Part shown: positions 8,614 through 18,475 of the stretch, piece after piece
Layout: each line of letters starts with the position of its first letter
How positions within the stretch are numbered: the stretch's first letter is position 1
Made by a program: the position numbers and the translations under genes
Assembly: GCF_900115045.1 (NCBI RefSeq)
Contig: NZ_FOVC01000003.1
Location: 1-64,000, forward strand
From: Izhakiella capsodis
GTDB taxonomy: Bacteria > Pseudomonadota > Gammaproteobacteria > Enterobacterales > Enterobacteriaceae
DNA: 64,000 nucleotides
Direction of reading: 5' to 3'
Notes under the pieces: generated by a model
Database searches by the model: none
What the model was told of the DNA's origin: nothing
The model's input: only the letters and a program-made list of their open reading frames with translations

Positions 8614-9990
8614 TCACCCATCGTTTTGTTCATACCGGCTATCTCCTGGAGCATTACGCAACCAGAGCAAGCGCCAGTAATGTGGATTATCTGCATTGCT
8701 TTGCCCTTCCTGGGTAATGAAAACGCCCAACGCAGCAATTAGCGTCTCATTGTAAAAAATCATCGGCGTACGGGTTCGCTGCCAGGGAGGAATGCCATGC
8801 TCCTGCCAAAGCTTTTTCACCGCCCGCTTGCCGCTACGGCCAACAATATAAAATTCACCTTCAGCACGAAAACGCACCGAAACCTGCTCATCCGCGCGCG
8901 GTGGGCGAATTTGCCAGTGACCATAATCAGAGCGCGTCAGCGTACCCAGCCCCGCGGGTAACGTCAGTAGCGTATAGGGCGGCAGCCAGTCAATACTCTC
9001 TGGCTGCCTCGTTTCTTCGATAGAATGTAGCCACAAGCGTTGGCGATAACGCCGGATTACCTGAGCACCCCAGCGCAAACGGGGTGTCGCGTCTTCGCGG
9101 CTAAGCACTACCTCCTGCCAGAGACGCTGTAGCACATCTCTGGACGGCATAGGCATCTGCTGAGAGGCAATCCAGCGCCGAAGCAAAGCAAAACGCTGTA
9201 ACGGACTCATCGCGTACAGTGAGCGTGTATCAAAGCTGCCATCCGGCTGAACACAGGCAGAAAGCTGTGGTGCCAGTAGTTCGTCAAGCAGTGCTTCCTG
9301 CTCCCCACACAATGCCGCCGAACGCGCCGTCATAACAGAAAAATGCGGCCACCGTTTTTCAAACCCGGGAATAATCTCCTGACGCAAAAAATTACGATCG
9401 TAGCGGCAATCTTGGTTACTTTCATCTTCAATCCAGCTGAGCTGATGCGTTTGCGCCCAATCTTCCAGCTCAGCGCGCGTTTCGTTTAATAATGGGCGTG
9501 CATGCGCTTTTCCCTGACGCCGCAAAAAAGCAGGCATGGCCGCCAATCCGGCAGGGCCACTGCCCCTTTTCAGCGCCAGTAAAAAAGTCTCGCATTGATC
9601 GTTAAGATGTTGCGCCGTCAGTAACAACTCATCGGGCCGCTGACTCAGGTTGAAGGCGTGATAACGAGCCTGCCGAGCAGCACCTTCAATGCCCAATTCA
9701 CTGTCGGCATCGAGTTTCACACGCACCACCTCACAAGCTACCTGCCAGTGTTGACAGATGTTCAGGCAGTGCTCAGCCCAGTTATCGGCGTTAATGCTCA
9801 GACCGTGATGTATATGAATAGCACGTAGCTGCAATCCAGGTTGGTTTAAACGTAGCTGCACAAGACGATGCAATAACACAGTAGAGTCAAGGCCGCCGCT
9901 AAAGGCCACCAGTACGTGGCGGTATCCCTGAATCGAGATGGAGAGTGAGGAGAGTGGTGACATACCAAGTCCCTGTCTTAAACGGGGCAA
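8614..9990 (-). CDS. tilS: tRNA(Ile)-lysidine synthase
   Basis: TilS attaches lysine to C34 of the minor tRNA-Ile, changing its anticodon reading from AUG to AUA and its charging from Met to Ile; it is essential. The PP-loop SGGLDS is at residues 31-36 of the 458-residue frame. ESNQD, the substrate-binding middle domain and the C-terminal domain (VKKLWQEHGIPPWQR) are present. E. coli TilS has 432 residues. Starting at Met10 (ATG 9963) gives 449 and removes an atypical leader, so the true start may be there. It lies 27 bases after gloA2. Confidence 0.95.
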   Translation of the reverse strand: MPRLRQGLGMSPLSSLSISIQGYRHVLVAFSGGLDSTVLLHRLVQLRLNQPGLQLRAIHIHHGLSINADNWAEHCLNICQHWQVACEVVRVKLDADSELGIEGAARQARYHAFNLSQRPDELLLTAQHLNDQCETFLLALKRGSGPAGLAAMPAFLRRQGKAHARPLLNETRAELEDWAQTHQLSWIEDESNQDCRYDRNFLRQEIIPGFEKRWPHFSVMTARSAALCGEQEALLDELLAPQLSACVQPDGSFDTRSLYAMSPLQRFALLRRWIASQQMPMPSRDVLQRLWQEVVLSREDATPRLRWGAQVIRRYRQRLWLHSIEETRQPESIDWLPPYTLLTLPAGLGTLTRSDYGHWQIRPPRADEQVSVRFRAEGEFYIVGRSGKRAVKKLWQEHGIPPWQRTRTPMIFYNETLIAALGVFITQEGQSNADNPHYWRLLWLRNAPGDSRYEQNDG

Positions 9991-10017
9991 TATTACCCCA
10001 TCAATATCACGGCTATT

Positions 10018-10407
10018 CTACGCCTGATACAGCTCCAGCGGCAAACCGTCCGGGTCGAAGAAGAAGGTATACTGTTTGCCGGTCAACGGATCTATCCGCA
10101 CCGGCTCGCAGCGCACGCCACGAAATTCAAGCTGCGCTCGCGCGATTGCCACATCGTCTACGCTAAACGCCAGATGACGTAGTCCCTGAGCTTCCGGTTG
10201 CGTCGTGCGGGCTGGCGCAGACGGAAAAGAGAAAAGCTCAATCAGGTATTCTCCGTTCAGCGCCAGGTCGCCTTTCCAGGAGTGTCGCTCTTCACGATAA
10301 ACTTCGCCAAGCAGCGTAAAGCCAAGAATATCGCAGTAGAAGATTTTACTACGCACATAGTCGCTGGCGATGATAGCAAGATGATGCACCTGATTTAATT
10401 TAAGCAT
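10018..10407 (-). CDS. gloA2: Glyoxalase-like (VOC family) protein GloA2/YaeR
   Basis: A 129-residue single-domain member of the vicinal oxygen chelate superfamily, the same length as E. coli YaeR. The metal-site elements HHLAIIASD (His near residue 8), the LRHLAFSVDD region and the terminal PLELYQ glutamate are conserved. The substrate is unproven; a glyoxalase I-like role is inferred from the family. An AGGAAA ribosome site precedes the ATG. It is probably co-transcribed with tilS. ldcC, which lies upstream in E. coli, is absent. Confidence 0.9.
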   Translation of the reverse strand: MLKLNQVHHLAIIASDYVRSKIFYCDILGFTLLGEVYREERHSWKGDLALNGEYLIELFSFPSAPARTTQPEAQGLRHLAFSVDDVAIARAQLEFRGVRCEPVRIDPLTGKQYTFFFDPDGLPLELYQA

Positions 10408-10687
10408 GTGAGTTTCCTGATGTCAGACGACGCTTTTCACGCATCATGCTCTGTCGAGCAAAAAGCAGCAATGCTGTCATATTTACACCAGATAGCAACG
10501 ATTCAAGTTAACGTTACACGGGATAGATTGCCGTGTCTGCCTACGCGCTGAATATGCATGAATTACCCCAGGTTGCGAACGATCGATGGAGCAGAATATG
10601 GCACGGCTCGGCCGGAGAAATCGTCGAAGACAACTGATGAGATACTGCAAAAATCGAGAGTTTTGCTCGCCCTCACCGTGGGTAATA
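10408..10687. other. Intergenic region without a recognisable gene (ldcC position)
   Basis: In E. coli the lysine decarboxylase gene ldcC occupies this position between accA and yaeR. Here I see no lysine decarboxylase motif on either strand. A minus-strand open frame of 82 codons (10483-10731) starts inside the accA terminator and has no protein-like features after its hydrophobic start, so I do not call it. The segment must hold the promoter of gloA2-tilS. Confidence 0.6.
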
Positions 10688-10723
10688 AATAAAAAAAGAG
10701 CCGCAACGCCAAGCACTACGGCT
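10688..10723 (-). terminator. Intrinsic terminator after accA
   Basis: On the minus strand AGCCGTA (10723-10717) pairs with TGCGGCT (10705-10699), including one G-U, around an 11-base loop, followed by CTTTTTTTATT. It ends the long dnaE-accA transcript about 90 bases after the accA stop. Confidence 0.68.
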
Positions 10724-10815
10724 ACCATCACAGCTTAACTGACTGGCATTCAATTCTCAGTCATCGTCTCTTCATTATGAAGGCTGCTTTTAATGGCTAT
10801 TTTACATTCAATCAA

Positions 10816-11775
10816 TCAGGCGTAGCCATAATTCATCAAGCGCTGATAGCGACGATTAAGCAATTCTTCAGTATTCAGTACATCAAGATCGGCGAGATCG
10901 GCCAGCAATTGTTCCTTCAGCGATAAGGCAACTTTTACTGGATCACGATGGGCGCCGCCTAACGGCTCCGGCACGATAGCGTCAATCAGCTTCAGCTCTT
11001 TCAGACGGGGAGCGATGATACCCATTGCCTCCGCTGCCAGCGGCGCTTTGTCGGCACTTTTCCACAGAATAGAAGCACATCCTTCCGGGGAAATAACCGA
11101 GTAGGTGCTGTACTGCAGCATATTCACTTTATCGCCAACGCCGATAGCCAGTGCGCCGCCGGAGCCACCCTCACCAATGACGGTGCAAATGACCGGTACC
11201 TTAAGACCAGACATTTCACGCAGGTTACGGGCGATGGCCTCAGACTGGCCACGCTCTTCCGCACCAACGCCCGGATAGGCACCCGGTGTATCGATAAAAG
11301 TAATAATCGGCAGCTTAAAGCGCTCAGCCAATTCCATCAGGCGCAATGCCTTACGATAACCTTCCGGCGCCGGCATACCAAAGTTACGCCGGATCTTTTC
11401 TTTGGTTTCACGGCCTTTCTGATGACCGATAATCATCACCGGGCGATCATCAAGGCGAGCAATTCCACCAACAATGGCTTTGTCATCGGCAAAGGCGCGA
11501 TCGCCAGCCAGCTCATCAAAATCGGTAAAAACGTTGCGAACATAGTCCAGCGTGTAGGGACGCAACGGATGGCGCGCCAGCTGAGCGATTTGCCATGCAC
11601 CTAAGTCAGAGAATATTTTACGCGTCAGTTCAACGCTTTTCTCGCGCAGGCGTGTGACTTCTTCATCCAGATTGAAATCTAGTTTTTCATCCTGACGGCT
11701 AACCGCTTTGAGGGAATCAATCTTCGCCTCCAGTTCTGCGATAGGCTGCTCGAAATCCAGATAATTAAGACTCAT
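10816..11775 (-). CDS. accA: Acetyl-CoA carboxylase, carboxyltransferase subunit alpha
   Basis: AccA pairs with AccD to move the carboxyl group from biotin-AccB to acetyl-CoA, the first committed step of fatty acid synthesis. The 319 residues are exactly the E. coli length. The crotonase-fold oxyanion region GEGGSGGALAIGVGD and TFIDTPGAYPGVGAEERGQ are intact. It lies 12 bases after dnaE at the end of the lipid A/dnaE block and is followed by a terminator. Confidence 0.98.
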   Translation of the reverse strand: MSLNYLDFEQPIAELEAKIDSLKAVSRQDEKLDFNLDEEVTRLREKSVELTRKIFSDLGAWQIAQLARHPLRPYTLDYVRNVFTDFDELAGDRAFADDKAIVGGIARLDDRPVMIIGHQKGRETKEKIRRNFGMPAPEGYRKALRLMELAERFKLPIITFIDTPGAYPGVGAEERGQSEAIARNLREMSGLKVPVICTVIGEGGSGGALAIGVGDKVNMLQYSTYSVISPEGCASILWKSADKAPLAAEAMGIIAPRLKELKLIDAIVPEPLGGAHRDPVKVALSLKEQLLADLADLDVLNTEELLNRRYQRLMNYGYA

Positions 11776-11787
11776 AATGTTCCTGTT

Positions 11788-14700
11788 TTAATCAAACTCC
11801 AGTTCCACCTGCTCCGATCCTAACAGCGAGCGCAACTCGTTTAACAAGCGATCGCTGGGAGATACACGCCAGGTTGCGCCAAAACGCAACTTTGCGCGCG
11901 CATCCGTTCTCTGGTAATAAAGATGTACCGGGATCGTTCCCGAGCGGTAAGGCTCAAGAGACTGACGGAGACGGTTTAATAGCTGGTCATCAATTTGCCT
12001 GTCCGTCAGCGAGATAGCAAGTCCACGCGCATATTTTTCGCGAGCTTCGTCGATATTCATCACTTCACGGGCAGTCATTTTAAGGCCACCGTTGTAGTCA
12101 TCAAAGCTGATCTGTCCACTGACGATCAGAATTTTGTCCTTTTCCAGCAGATGCTGGTATTTATCCAGGGCATCAGTAAACAGCATAATCTCCAGCCGAC
12201 CAGAACGATCGTCAAGAGTGCAGATACCGATGCGATTGCCACGCTTAGTGACCATTACGCGCGCTGAAAGCACCAGTCCAGCTGCGACGATAATTTTGCC
12301 ACGCTCTGTCGGGTGCATATCTTTCAAACGAACCCCTCCGACATAGCGTTCAATTTCTTTCAGGTACTGATTGATTGGATGTCCCGTTAAGTAAAGACCT
12401 AAAGTCTCGCGCTCGCCATCCAGTTGCACCTGCTCCGGCCAGCGCGTAACGCTGGCATAGGATTTTTCAACCTGTTCGGGTTCTTCCGCTAGCACACCGA
12501 ACATATCCGTCTGGCCTGTCGCCTCAGCTTTTGCATGCTGATCTGCTGCCTTCAGCGCATCGCTCAGCGCGCTCATTAACGCAGCGCGATGGGGGCCAAG
12601 CCGGTCAAAAGCACCGGACATAATTAATTTTTCCAGTACCCGCCGGTTAAGTTTTTTGGTATCGGTACGGGCGCAAAGATCGAACAGCTCACGAAAATAG
12701 CCGCCCTGATTACGCGCCTCGATAATCGCTTCAATCGGACCTTCGCCAACGCCTTTGATCGCGCCAATACCGTAAACGATTTCACCTTCATCATTAACAT
12801 GAAAATGATAAAGACCGGAGTTGATATCTGGCGGGAGGATCTTAAGCCCCATACGCCAGCATTCATCCACCAGTCCGACCACCTTTTCAGTGTTATCCAT
12901 ATCGGCAGTCATCACCGCCGCCATGAATTCAGCGGGATAATGTGCTTTCAGCCACAGCGTCTGATAAGAGACCAGCGCATAGGCAGCAGAGTGAGATTTG
13001 TTAAAGCCATAGCCCGCGAACTTTTCAACCAGGTCGAAAATTTTCATCGACAGTTCGCCATCAACACCCATCTTCTCTGCGCCGTCCCGGAATACAGAGC
13101 GTTGTTTAGCCATCTCTTCTGGTTTCTTTTTCCCCATCGCCCGGCGCAACATATCGGCGCCACCAAGCGTATAGCCGGAGAGAACCTGGGCTATCTGCAT
13201 CACCTGTTCCTGATACAAGATGATGCCATAGGTTGGCTCAAGTACCGGCTTCAGCGTTTCGTGCTGCCACTGAATATCTGGGTAGGAGATCGCCTCGCGC
13301 CCATGCTTACGGTCAATAAAGTTATCGACCATGCCGGATTGCAGCGGCCCAGGACGAAAAAGGGCCACCAGGGCAATCATATCTTCAAAGCAGTCCGGCT
13401 TGAGCCGCTTGATTAGATCCTTCATGCCGCGCGATTCAAGCTGGAAAACTGCCGTTGTCTCCGCACGCTGCAGCATATCGAAACTCTTTTTGTCTTCGAG
13501 CGGAATGGCAGCGATATCAATTGGCGGCTCACCCTGCTTAGCCCGGCGCGCGTTTATCATCTTAAGCGCCCAATTGATAATCGTAAGCGTGCGCAGTCCG
13601 AGAAAGTCAAACTTAACCAGTCCAGCGTACTCAACGTCATTCTTATCGAATTGAGTCACTGGATGCTGTCCTTCTTCATCGCAATATAGCGGGGCAAAAT
13701 CAGTAATTTTTGTTGGCGCGATAACCACGCCACCGGCATGCTTACCCGCGTTTCTCGTTACGCCTTCCAACTTGCGCGCCATATCAATCAGCGCTTTGAC
13801 CTCCTCGTCTGCCTCGTAAATTTCCGGCAGCTGCGGTTCAACCTCAAAGGCTTTCGCCAGCGTCATGCCTGGATCGGGCGGCACCAGCTTAGCTATTCGG
13901 TCAACGAAACCGTAAGGATGGCCAAGTACGCGACCTACGTCGCGAATAACCGCTTTTGCCGCCATCGTACCGAAAGTAATAATCTGAGATACCGCATCAC
14001 GACCGTACATATCTGCCACGTGCTCAATCACCTGGTCACGCTTCTCCATACAGAAGTCAACGTCAAAGTCAGGCATTGAAACGCGCTCCGGATTGAGGAA
14101 ACGTTCAAACAGCAGGTCAAACTCCAGCGGATCGAGATCGGTAATTTTCAGTGCATATGCCACCAGTGAGCCTGCCCCAGATCCGCGTCCAGGACCAACA
14201 GGGATACCGTTGTCCTTTGACCACTGGATAAACTCCATTACGATCAAAAAGTAGCCCGGAAAACCCATCTGGTTAATCACGCCCAGCTCAACGTCAAGGC
14301 GCTCATCATAGGGCGGGCGCTTTTGCGCTCGCTCCGCTTCATCCGGATAAAGGAACGCCAGGCGCTCCTCCAGACCCTCTTGTGATTTTTTTACCAGAAA
14401 ATCTTCGGTGGAGAGATCACCGGTCGGAAATTGTGGCAAGAAGTACTCGCCCAGCCGTACGGTAACGTTACATCGCTTAGCAATTTCTACACTATTAGTC
14501 AGCGCTTGTGGAATGTCTGAAAAAAGATCACACATCTCCTGTTCGCTGCGCAGATATTGCTGAGCGCTGTAATTTCGCGGACGTTTAGGATCGTCGAGAG
14601 TGAATCCGTCATGGATAGCGACACGAATTTCATGGGCATCGAAATCCGTCTCCTCCAGGAAGCAGACTTCATTGGTTGCGACAACCGGAATGCCCTGTTC

Positions 14701-15270
14701 AATCGCAAGATCCACCGCAGCATGCAGATAGGTTTCTTCATCAGCACGCCCGGTACGGGTCAGTTCAAGATAATAGCATTCATCAAAATAGTGTTGATAA
14801 AACGTCAGGCATTCGTGCATCAGGGTAGTGTTGCCACGTAGTATCATCTTGCCGACGTCGCCACCGCGTCCACCTGAGAGCAAAATAATGCCTTCGCGAT
14901 GTTCTATCAGCCAGTCACGATCGATAATCGGCCCTTCAGCGCCATAACCGCGCTGATAAGCACGTGATATAAGCAGCGTAAGATTTTGGTAACCCGTATT
15001 GTTCGCCGCCAGCACCGTCAGTTGAGCAAGTTCATCGCCCAGCGCCTCGCTGCGAACCAGGAAATCAGCACCGATTATCGGCTTCATTCCAGCCCCGTGC
15101 GCACCACCGTAAAACCTCACCAGTCCGCACAGATTGGTGAAATCAGTCATCGCAATGGCCGGCATCCCCAACGAGGCCGCTTTTTTGATCAACGGCCCGA
15201 CTTTCGCCAGGCCATCAATCATTGAGTAGTCGCTGTGTACACGCAGGTGAATAAAACGAGGTTCAGCCAT
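11788..15270 (-). CDS. dnaE: DNA polymerase III subunit alpha
   Basis: The replicative polymerase, 1160 residues, equal in length to E. coli DnaE. It opens with the PHP domain (FIHLRVHSDYSMIDGLAKV). The catalytic aspartates lie in PDFDVDFCMEKRD, and HAGGVVIAP and FNKSHSAAYALVSYQTLWLK are typical. The OB-fold and tau-binding C-terminus end with EQVELEFD. It sits between rnhB (28 bases upstream) and accA, forming the classic lpxD-fabZ-lpxA-lpxB-rnhB-dnaE-accA order. Confidence 0.99.
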   Translation of the reverse strand: MAEPRFIHLRVHSDYSMIDGLAKVGPLIKKAASLGMPAIAMTDFTNLCGLVRFYGGAHGAGMKPIIGADFLVRSEALGDELAQLTVLAANNTGYQNLTLLISRAYQRGYGAEGPIIDRDWLIEHREGIILLSGGRGGDVGKMILRGNTTLMHECLTFYQHYFDECYYLELTRTGRADEETYLHAAVDLAIEQGIPVVATNEVCFLEETDFDAHEIRVAIHDGFTLDDPKRPRNYSAQQYLRSEQEMCDLFSDIPQALTNSVEIAKRCNVTVRLGEYFLPQFPTGDLSTEDFLVKKSQEGLEERLAFLYPDEAERAQKRPPYDERLDVELGVINQMGFPGYFLIVMEFIQWSKDNGIPVGPGRGSGAGSLVAYALKITDLDPLEFDLLFERFLNPERVSMPDFDVDFCMEKRDQVIEHVADMYGRDAVSQIITFGTMAAKAVIRDVGRVLGHPYGFVDRIAKLVPPDPGMTLAKAFEVEPQLPEIYEADEEVKALIDMARKLEGVTRNAGKHAGGVVIAPTKITDFAPLYCDEEGQHPVTQFDKNDVEYAGLVKFDFLGLRTLTIINWALKMINARRAKQGEPPIDIAAIPLEDKKSFDMLQRAETTAVFQLESRGMKDLIKRLKPDCFEDMIALVALFRPGPLQSGMVDNFIDRKHGREAISYPDIQWQHETLKPVLEPTYGIILYQEQVMQIAQVLSGYTLGGADMLRRAMGKKKPEEMAKQRSVFRDGAEKMGVDGELSMKIFDLVEKFAGYGFNKSHSAAYALVSYQTLWLKAHYPAEFMAAVMTADMDNTEKVVGLVDECWRMGLKILPPDINSGLYHFHVNDEGEIVYGIGAIKGVGEGPIEAIIEARNQGGYFRELFDLCARTDTKKLNRRVLEKLIMSGAFDRLGPHRAALMSALSDALKAADQHAKAEATGQTDMFGVLAEEPEQVEKSYASVTRWPEQVQLDGERETLGLYLTGHPINQYLKEIERYVGGVRLKDMHPTERGKIIVAAGLVLSARVMVTKRGNRIGICTLDDRSGRLEIMLFTDALDKYQHLLEKDKILIVSGQISFDDYNGGLKMTAREVMNIDEAREKYARGLAISLTDRQIDDQLLNRLRQSLEPYRSGTIPVHLYYQRTDARAKLRFGATWRVSPSDRLLNELRSLLGSEQVELEFD

Positions 15271-15298
15271 GTTCTACCGTTACCGATTTTAAAGGGGA

Positions 15299-15931
15299 TT
15301 ACGAACCGGATGCCGCGGAGGCAACTCGCATTTGTGCATCCAGCAGCGCATTACGCACTGGGGCAAAGCTACGACGATGATGCGGCGTGGCCCCGTGCTG
15401 CGTCAACCGTTGCAGGTGAAGCGCGGTTGGATAGCCTTTGTGCTGAGCAAAACCATATTCCGGAAACAGCAAATCCAGCTCGCCCATTTCGCGATCGCGC
15501 GTCACTTTCGCCAGAATGGAAGCGGCGCTTATTTCGGCCACCAGGCTATCGCCTTTTACCACCGCCTGCGAAGGCATTGGCAGCGATGGGCAGCGGTTAC
15601 CGTCAATCAACACCAGATCTGGCACCAGAGAAAGCCCGGCAACCGCCCGCTGCATCGCCAGCATGGTCGCATGCAGTATGTTAAGTTGGTCGATCTCTTC
15701 AGGTTCAGCCCGACCAAGGCTCCAGCTAAGCGCCTTAACCTTGATCTCATCATAAAGCGCCTGACGGCGCTTTTCTGAAAGTTTTTTTGAGTCGGCAAGG
15801 CCGACAATTGGTCGGGCGGGATCGAGGATCACCGCAGCAGTGACCACCGCGCCAACCAGAGGCCCGCGCCCGACTTCATCAACACCGGCTATGCGGGACG
15901 CCTGGGGATAAATAAAGGGATTCATTGGCAC
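15299..15931 (-). CDS. rnhB: Ribonuclease HII
   Basis: RNase HII cleaves the RNA strand of RNA-DNA hybrids and starts removal of single ribonucleotides from DNA. The 210-residue protein has the catalytic Asp18-Glu19 in GVDEVGRGPLVGAVVTAAV, the second catalytic Asp in LIDGNRCPSLP, and the conserved KVTRDREM region. It overlaps lpxB by 10 bp, indicating translational coupling. It is about 12 residues longer than the E. coli protein, mostly at the C-terminus. Confidence 0.97.
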   Translation of the reverse strand: MPMNPFIYPQASRIAGVDEVGRGPLVGAVVTAAVILDPARPIVGLADSKKLSEKRRQALYDEIKVKALSWSLGRAEPEEIDQLNILHATMLAMQRAVAGLSLVPDLVLIDGNRCPSLPMPSQAVVKGDSLVAEISAASILAKVTRDREMGELDLLFPEYGFAQHKGYPTALHLQRLTQHGATPHHRRSFAPVRNALLDAQMRVASAASGS

Positions 15932-17067
15932 AGCTCCAGCACAGCCTCGGCCGCCTGCTCATCAGCATTACAGCGAATTTGTTGATGTAATTCCGTAAAG
16001 GTAGTAAGCAGATGTTGGCGCGCTTCGCCATCGTTTAGCAGCGACTTGAGGGCATTCGCCAGCATTTCAGGCTGACAATCATCCTGCAAAAGCTCTTTTA
16101 CCAGTTCGCGGCCTGCCAATAAGTTGGGCAGAGAAACCCAGTCGGTCTTAACAATCCGCTTTGCCAGCCAGAAAGTGAACGGCTTCATTCGATATCCAAC
16201 AACCATCGGGCATTTCGCCAGCATGCACTCAAGCGCCGCAGTGCCGGACGCCAGGATCGCGGCATCGCTGGCCACCAACGCCTCACGCCCCTTGCCATCG
16301 AGCAAATGCACGTGCAGATCCGGTGCGATATCTGATTTAATTTTTTCGAACTGTTCACGGCGGTGCGGGTTAACCAGAGGAACCAAAATTTCCAGCTCTC
16401 CCAGCTGCTTGCGTAATATCTCCGCTGCTTTAAGGAAATCAGCGCTAAGCATTTCCACTTCTGTACTACGACTTCCTGGCAACAGCGCCAGACAGCGCGC
16501 ATCTTCAGCAATACCTAATTCACGACGAGCGAAAAGCTTATCGGGTTGCAGCGGCATCGCGTCTGCCATAGTGTGGCCGATAAAACGGCAGGGAACGTTA
16601 TAACGATCATAAAAGGCTTTTTCAAACGGGAGAAAAGCCAGCACCAGGTTGGTAGAGCGGCCAATTTTGAACACGCGCTTTTGCCGCCAGGCCCACACTG
16701 ACGGACTGACGTAATGTACGGTGCGAATACCGCGCTGTTTCAGACGTCCTTCCAGGGTGATGTTAAAATCCGGCGCATCAATTCCCACGAAAACGTCTGG
16801 TTGCAGTTCAATAAAGCGCCGTAGTAAGTCCCGTCGGATGTGGAGCAGACGTGGAAGCCGGCCAAGTACCTCGACGATACCCATTACCGCCAGTTCTTCC
16901 ATTTCATACCAGGCTTCACAGCCTTCAGCCTGCATCAGTGGACCCGCAACGCCAACAAAACGCGCATCGGGATGGCGCGCTTTCAGCGCGCGGATAAGTC
17001 CCGCGCCAAGAATATCGCCGGAGGTTTCTCCGGCGACGAGAGCAAAGGTTAGTGGCTGCGATGGCAT
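15922..17067 (-). CDS. lpxB: Lipid A disaccharide synthase
   Basis: A family GT19 glycosyltransferase, peripheral on the inner membrane, that joins UDP-2,3-diacylglucosamine and lipid X to give the lipid A disaccharide. The 381 residues match the family. Visible landmarks are VAGETSGDILGAGLIRALK near the N-terminus, YVSPSVWAWRQKR and LLPGSRSTEVE. It lies 4 bases after lpxA and overlaps rnhB, so it is part of the tightly packed lipid A operon. Confidence 0.98.
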   Translation of the reverse strand: MPSQPLTFALVAGETSGDILGAGLIRALKARHPDARFVGVAGPLMQAEGCEAWYEMEELAVMGIVEVLGRLPRLLHIRRDLLRRFIELQPDVFVGIDAPDFNITLEGRLKQRGIRTVHYVSPSVWAWRQKRVFKIGRSTNLVLAFLPFEKAFYDRYNVPCRFIGHTMADAMPLQPDKLFARRELGIAEDARCLALLPGSRSTEVEMLSADFLKAAEILRKQLGELEILVPLVNPHRREQFEKIKSDIAPDLHVHLLDGKGREALVASDAAILASGTAALECMLAKCPMVVGYRMKPFTFWLAKRIVKTDWVSLPNLLAGRELVKELLQDDCQPEMLANALKSLLNDGEARQHLLTTFTELHQQIRCNADEQAAEAVLELCQ

Positions 17068-17071
17068 AGAT

Positions 17072-17860
17072 TTAACGGATCAGGCCACGTGTTGAGCGGC
17101 TGAAAAAATCGTGAAAAGGCTGTACTTCGTGCTGCGCCTTAGCAATCTCCTCAATTTCCGCTTTGGCTTCGTCCAACGTTTTACCGCTGCGGTAAAGCAC
17201 TTTATAAGCATTACGAATAGCGTGGAGCGCTTCTTTGCTGTAACCACGACGCTGCAAGCCAACCAGATTAACGCCAAAAGGCGTAGCGTGGTTACCCTGG
17301 GCAATGATGAAAGGTGGCACGTCCTGCGCAACACCTGAGCAGCCACCGACCATGACATGTGTACCGATAATGCAAAACTGATGCACTGCCGTCATACCGC
17401 CAATGATCGCGTAGTCATCGATTGTAACATGACCGCCTAACGTGGCATTATTTGCCAGGATGCAGCGGTTCCCGATAATACAGTCGTGAGCGACATGAGC
17501 ATTAACCATCAGCAGGTTATCGCTACCCACTTTAGTCAGTCCATTATCCTGAACCGTACCACGATGAATAGTTACGCTTTCCCGAATACTATTACGATCG
17601 CCGATCTCAACCCGCGTAGGCTCGCCGGCATATTTTAGATCCTGATTCACTTCCCCAATGGTAGCAAATTGATAAATAGTATTATCTTTACCAATTTTGC
17701 TGTGACCGTTGACCACCACATGGGATTTCAGCACCGTACCTTCGCCGATTTCAACATTGGCACCGATAAAACAAAACGGACCAATATGCGTGCGAGCGCC
17801 GATAACAGCGCCTTCTTCGACGACAGAACTTGGATGGATGACGGCGGTTTTATCAATCAC
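17072..17860 (-). CDS. lpxA: UDP-N-acetylglucosamine acyltransferase
   Basis: LpxA transfers 3-hydroxymyristate from ACP to the 3-OH of UDP-GlcNAc, the first step of lipid A synthesis. The 262-residue left-handed beta helix shows hexapeptide repeats over its first 190 residues. Catalytic His125 and His122 lie in VNAHVAHDCIIG. The helical C-terminal part starts with RRGYSKEALHAIRNAY. It is 4 bases downstream of fabZ. Confidence 0.98.
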   Translation of the reverse strand: MIDKTAVIHPSSVVEEGAVIGARTHIGPFCFIGANVEIGEGTVLKSHVVVNGHSKIGKDNTIYQFATIGEVNQDLKYAGEPTRVEIGDRNSIRESVTIHRGTVQDNGLTKVGSDNLLMVNAHVAHDCIIGNRCILANNATLGGHVTIDDYAIIGGMTAVHQFCIIGTHVMVGGCSGVAQDVPPFIIAQGNHATPFGVNLVGLQRRGYSKEALHAIRNAYKVLYRSGKTLDEAKAEIEEIAKAQHEVQPFHDFFSRSTRGLIR

Positions 17861-17864
17861 AGAA

Positions 17865-18320
17865 TCAAGCCTCCCGACTGCGGGCGCACATCATAGTCGC
17901 TTCACAAACCACCTTACCGTCAACGGTGGCAACACCTTTAAAGCGCGTCAGGCCACGTCGGGTTTTTTCAAAAGTGACCTCCATGATCATCTGATCGCCA
18001 GGCACGACCGGGCGCTTAAAGCGCGCTTCATCAATCCCCGCAAAATAGTAAAGCTCGCCCGGCTCCAGCTTACCAACGCTTTTGAACGCCAGTATACCTG
18101 TTGCCTGAGCCATTGCTTCAAGAATCAACACACCGGGTAAAATGGGCTTGCCAGGAAAATGGCCCTGGAAAAACGGCTCGTTGACAGAAACATTTTTAAC
18201 CGCACGCAGATACTTGTGCTCTTCGAACTCAAGAACGCGATCAACCAGCAGAAACGGGTAGCGATGCGGAAGTAGTTCAATAATCTCTTCAATTTTCAGA
18301 GTATGCGTTTCAGTAGTCAA
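17865..18320 (-). CDS. fabZ: 3-hydroxyacyl-[ACP] dehydratase FabZ
   Basis: FabZ dehydrates 3-hydroxyacyl-ACP in fatty acid elongation and competes with LpxA for 3-hydroxymyristoyl-ACP, which links phospholipid and LPS synthesis. The 151-residue hot-dog-fold protein has catalytic His54 (GHFPGKPILPGV) and Glu68 (EAMAQ). The gene is 155 bases from lpxD, more than the other spacings in this operon. No clear promoter was recognised in that gap. Confidence 0.98.
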   Translation of the reverse strand: MTTETHTLKIEEIIELLPHRYPFLLVDRVLEFEEHKYLRAVKNVSVNEPFFQGHFPGKPILPGVLILEAMAQATGILAFKSVGKLEPGELYYFAGIDEARFKRPVVPGDQMIMEVTFEKTRRGLTRFKGVATVDGKVVCEATMMCARSREA

Positions 18321-18475
18321 AATACTCTTCCTGTCCTAAAAATCTGATTGCATCAATAACACGGCCTGCAACGGCTTCTCGCCCGCAGGCCGCAAATTAA
18401 TTTCCGGATACCGGGTTCCCTTGCTTCTTTATAGAAGTTTTGAAGCCGGTCGGTCAGTGCGGGATCACTGAATGC

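Noticed and set aside
10483..10731. 82-codon minus-strand frame with a hydrophobic start, after accA
   Set aside because: Its first codons coincide with the accA terminator stem and T run, and the rest has no protein-like pattern.
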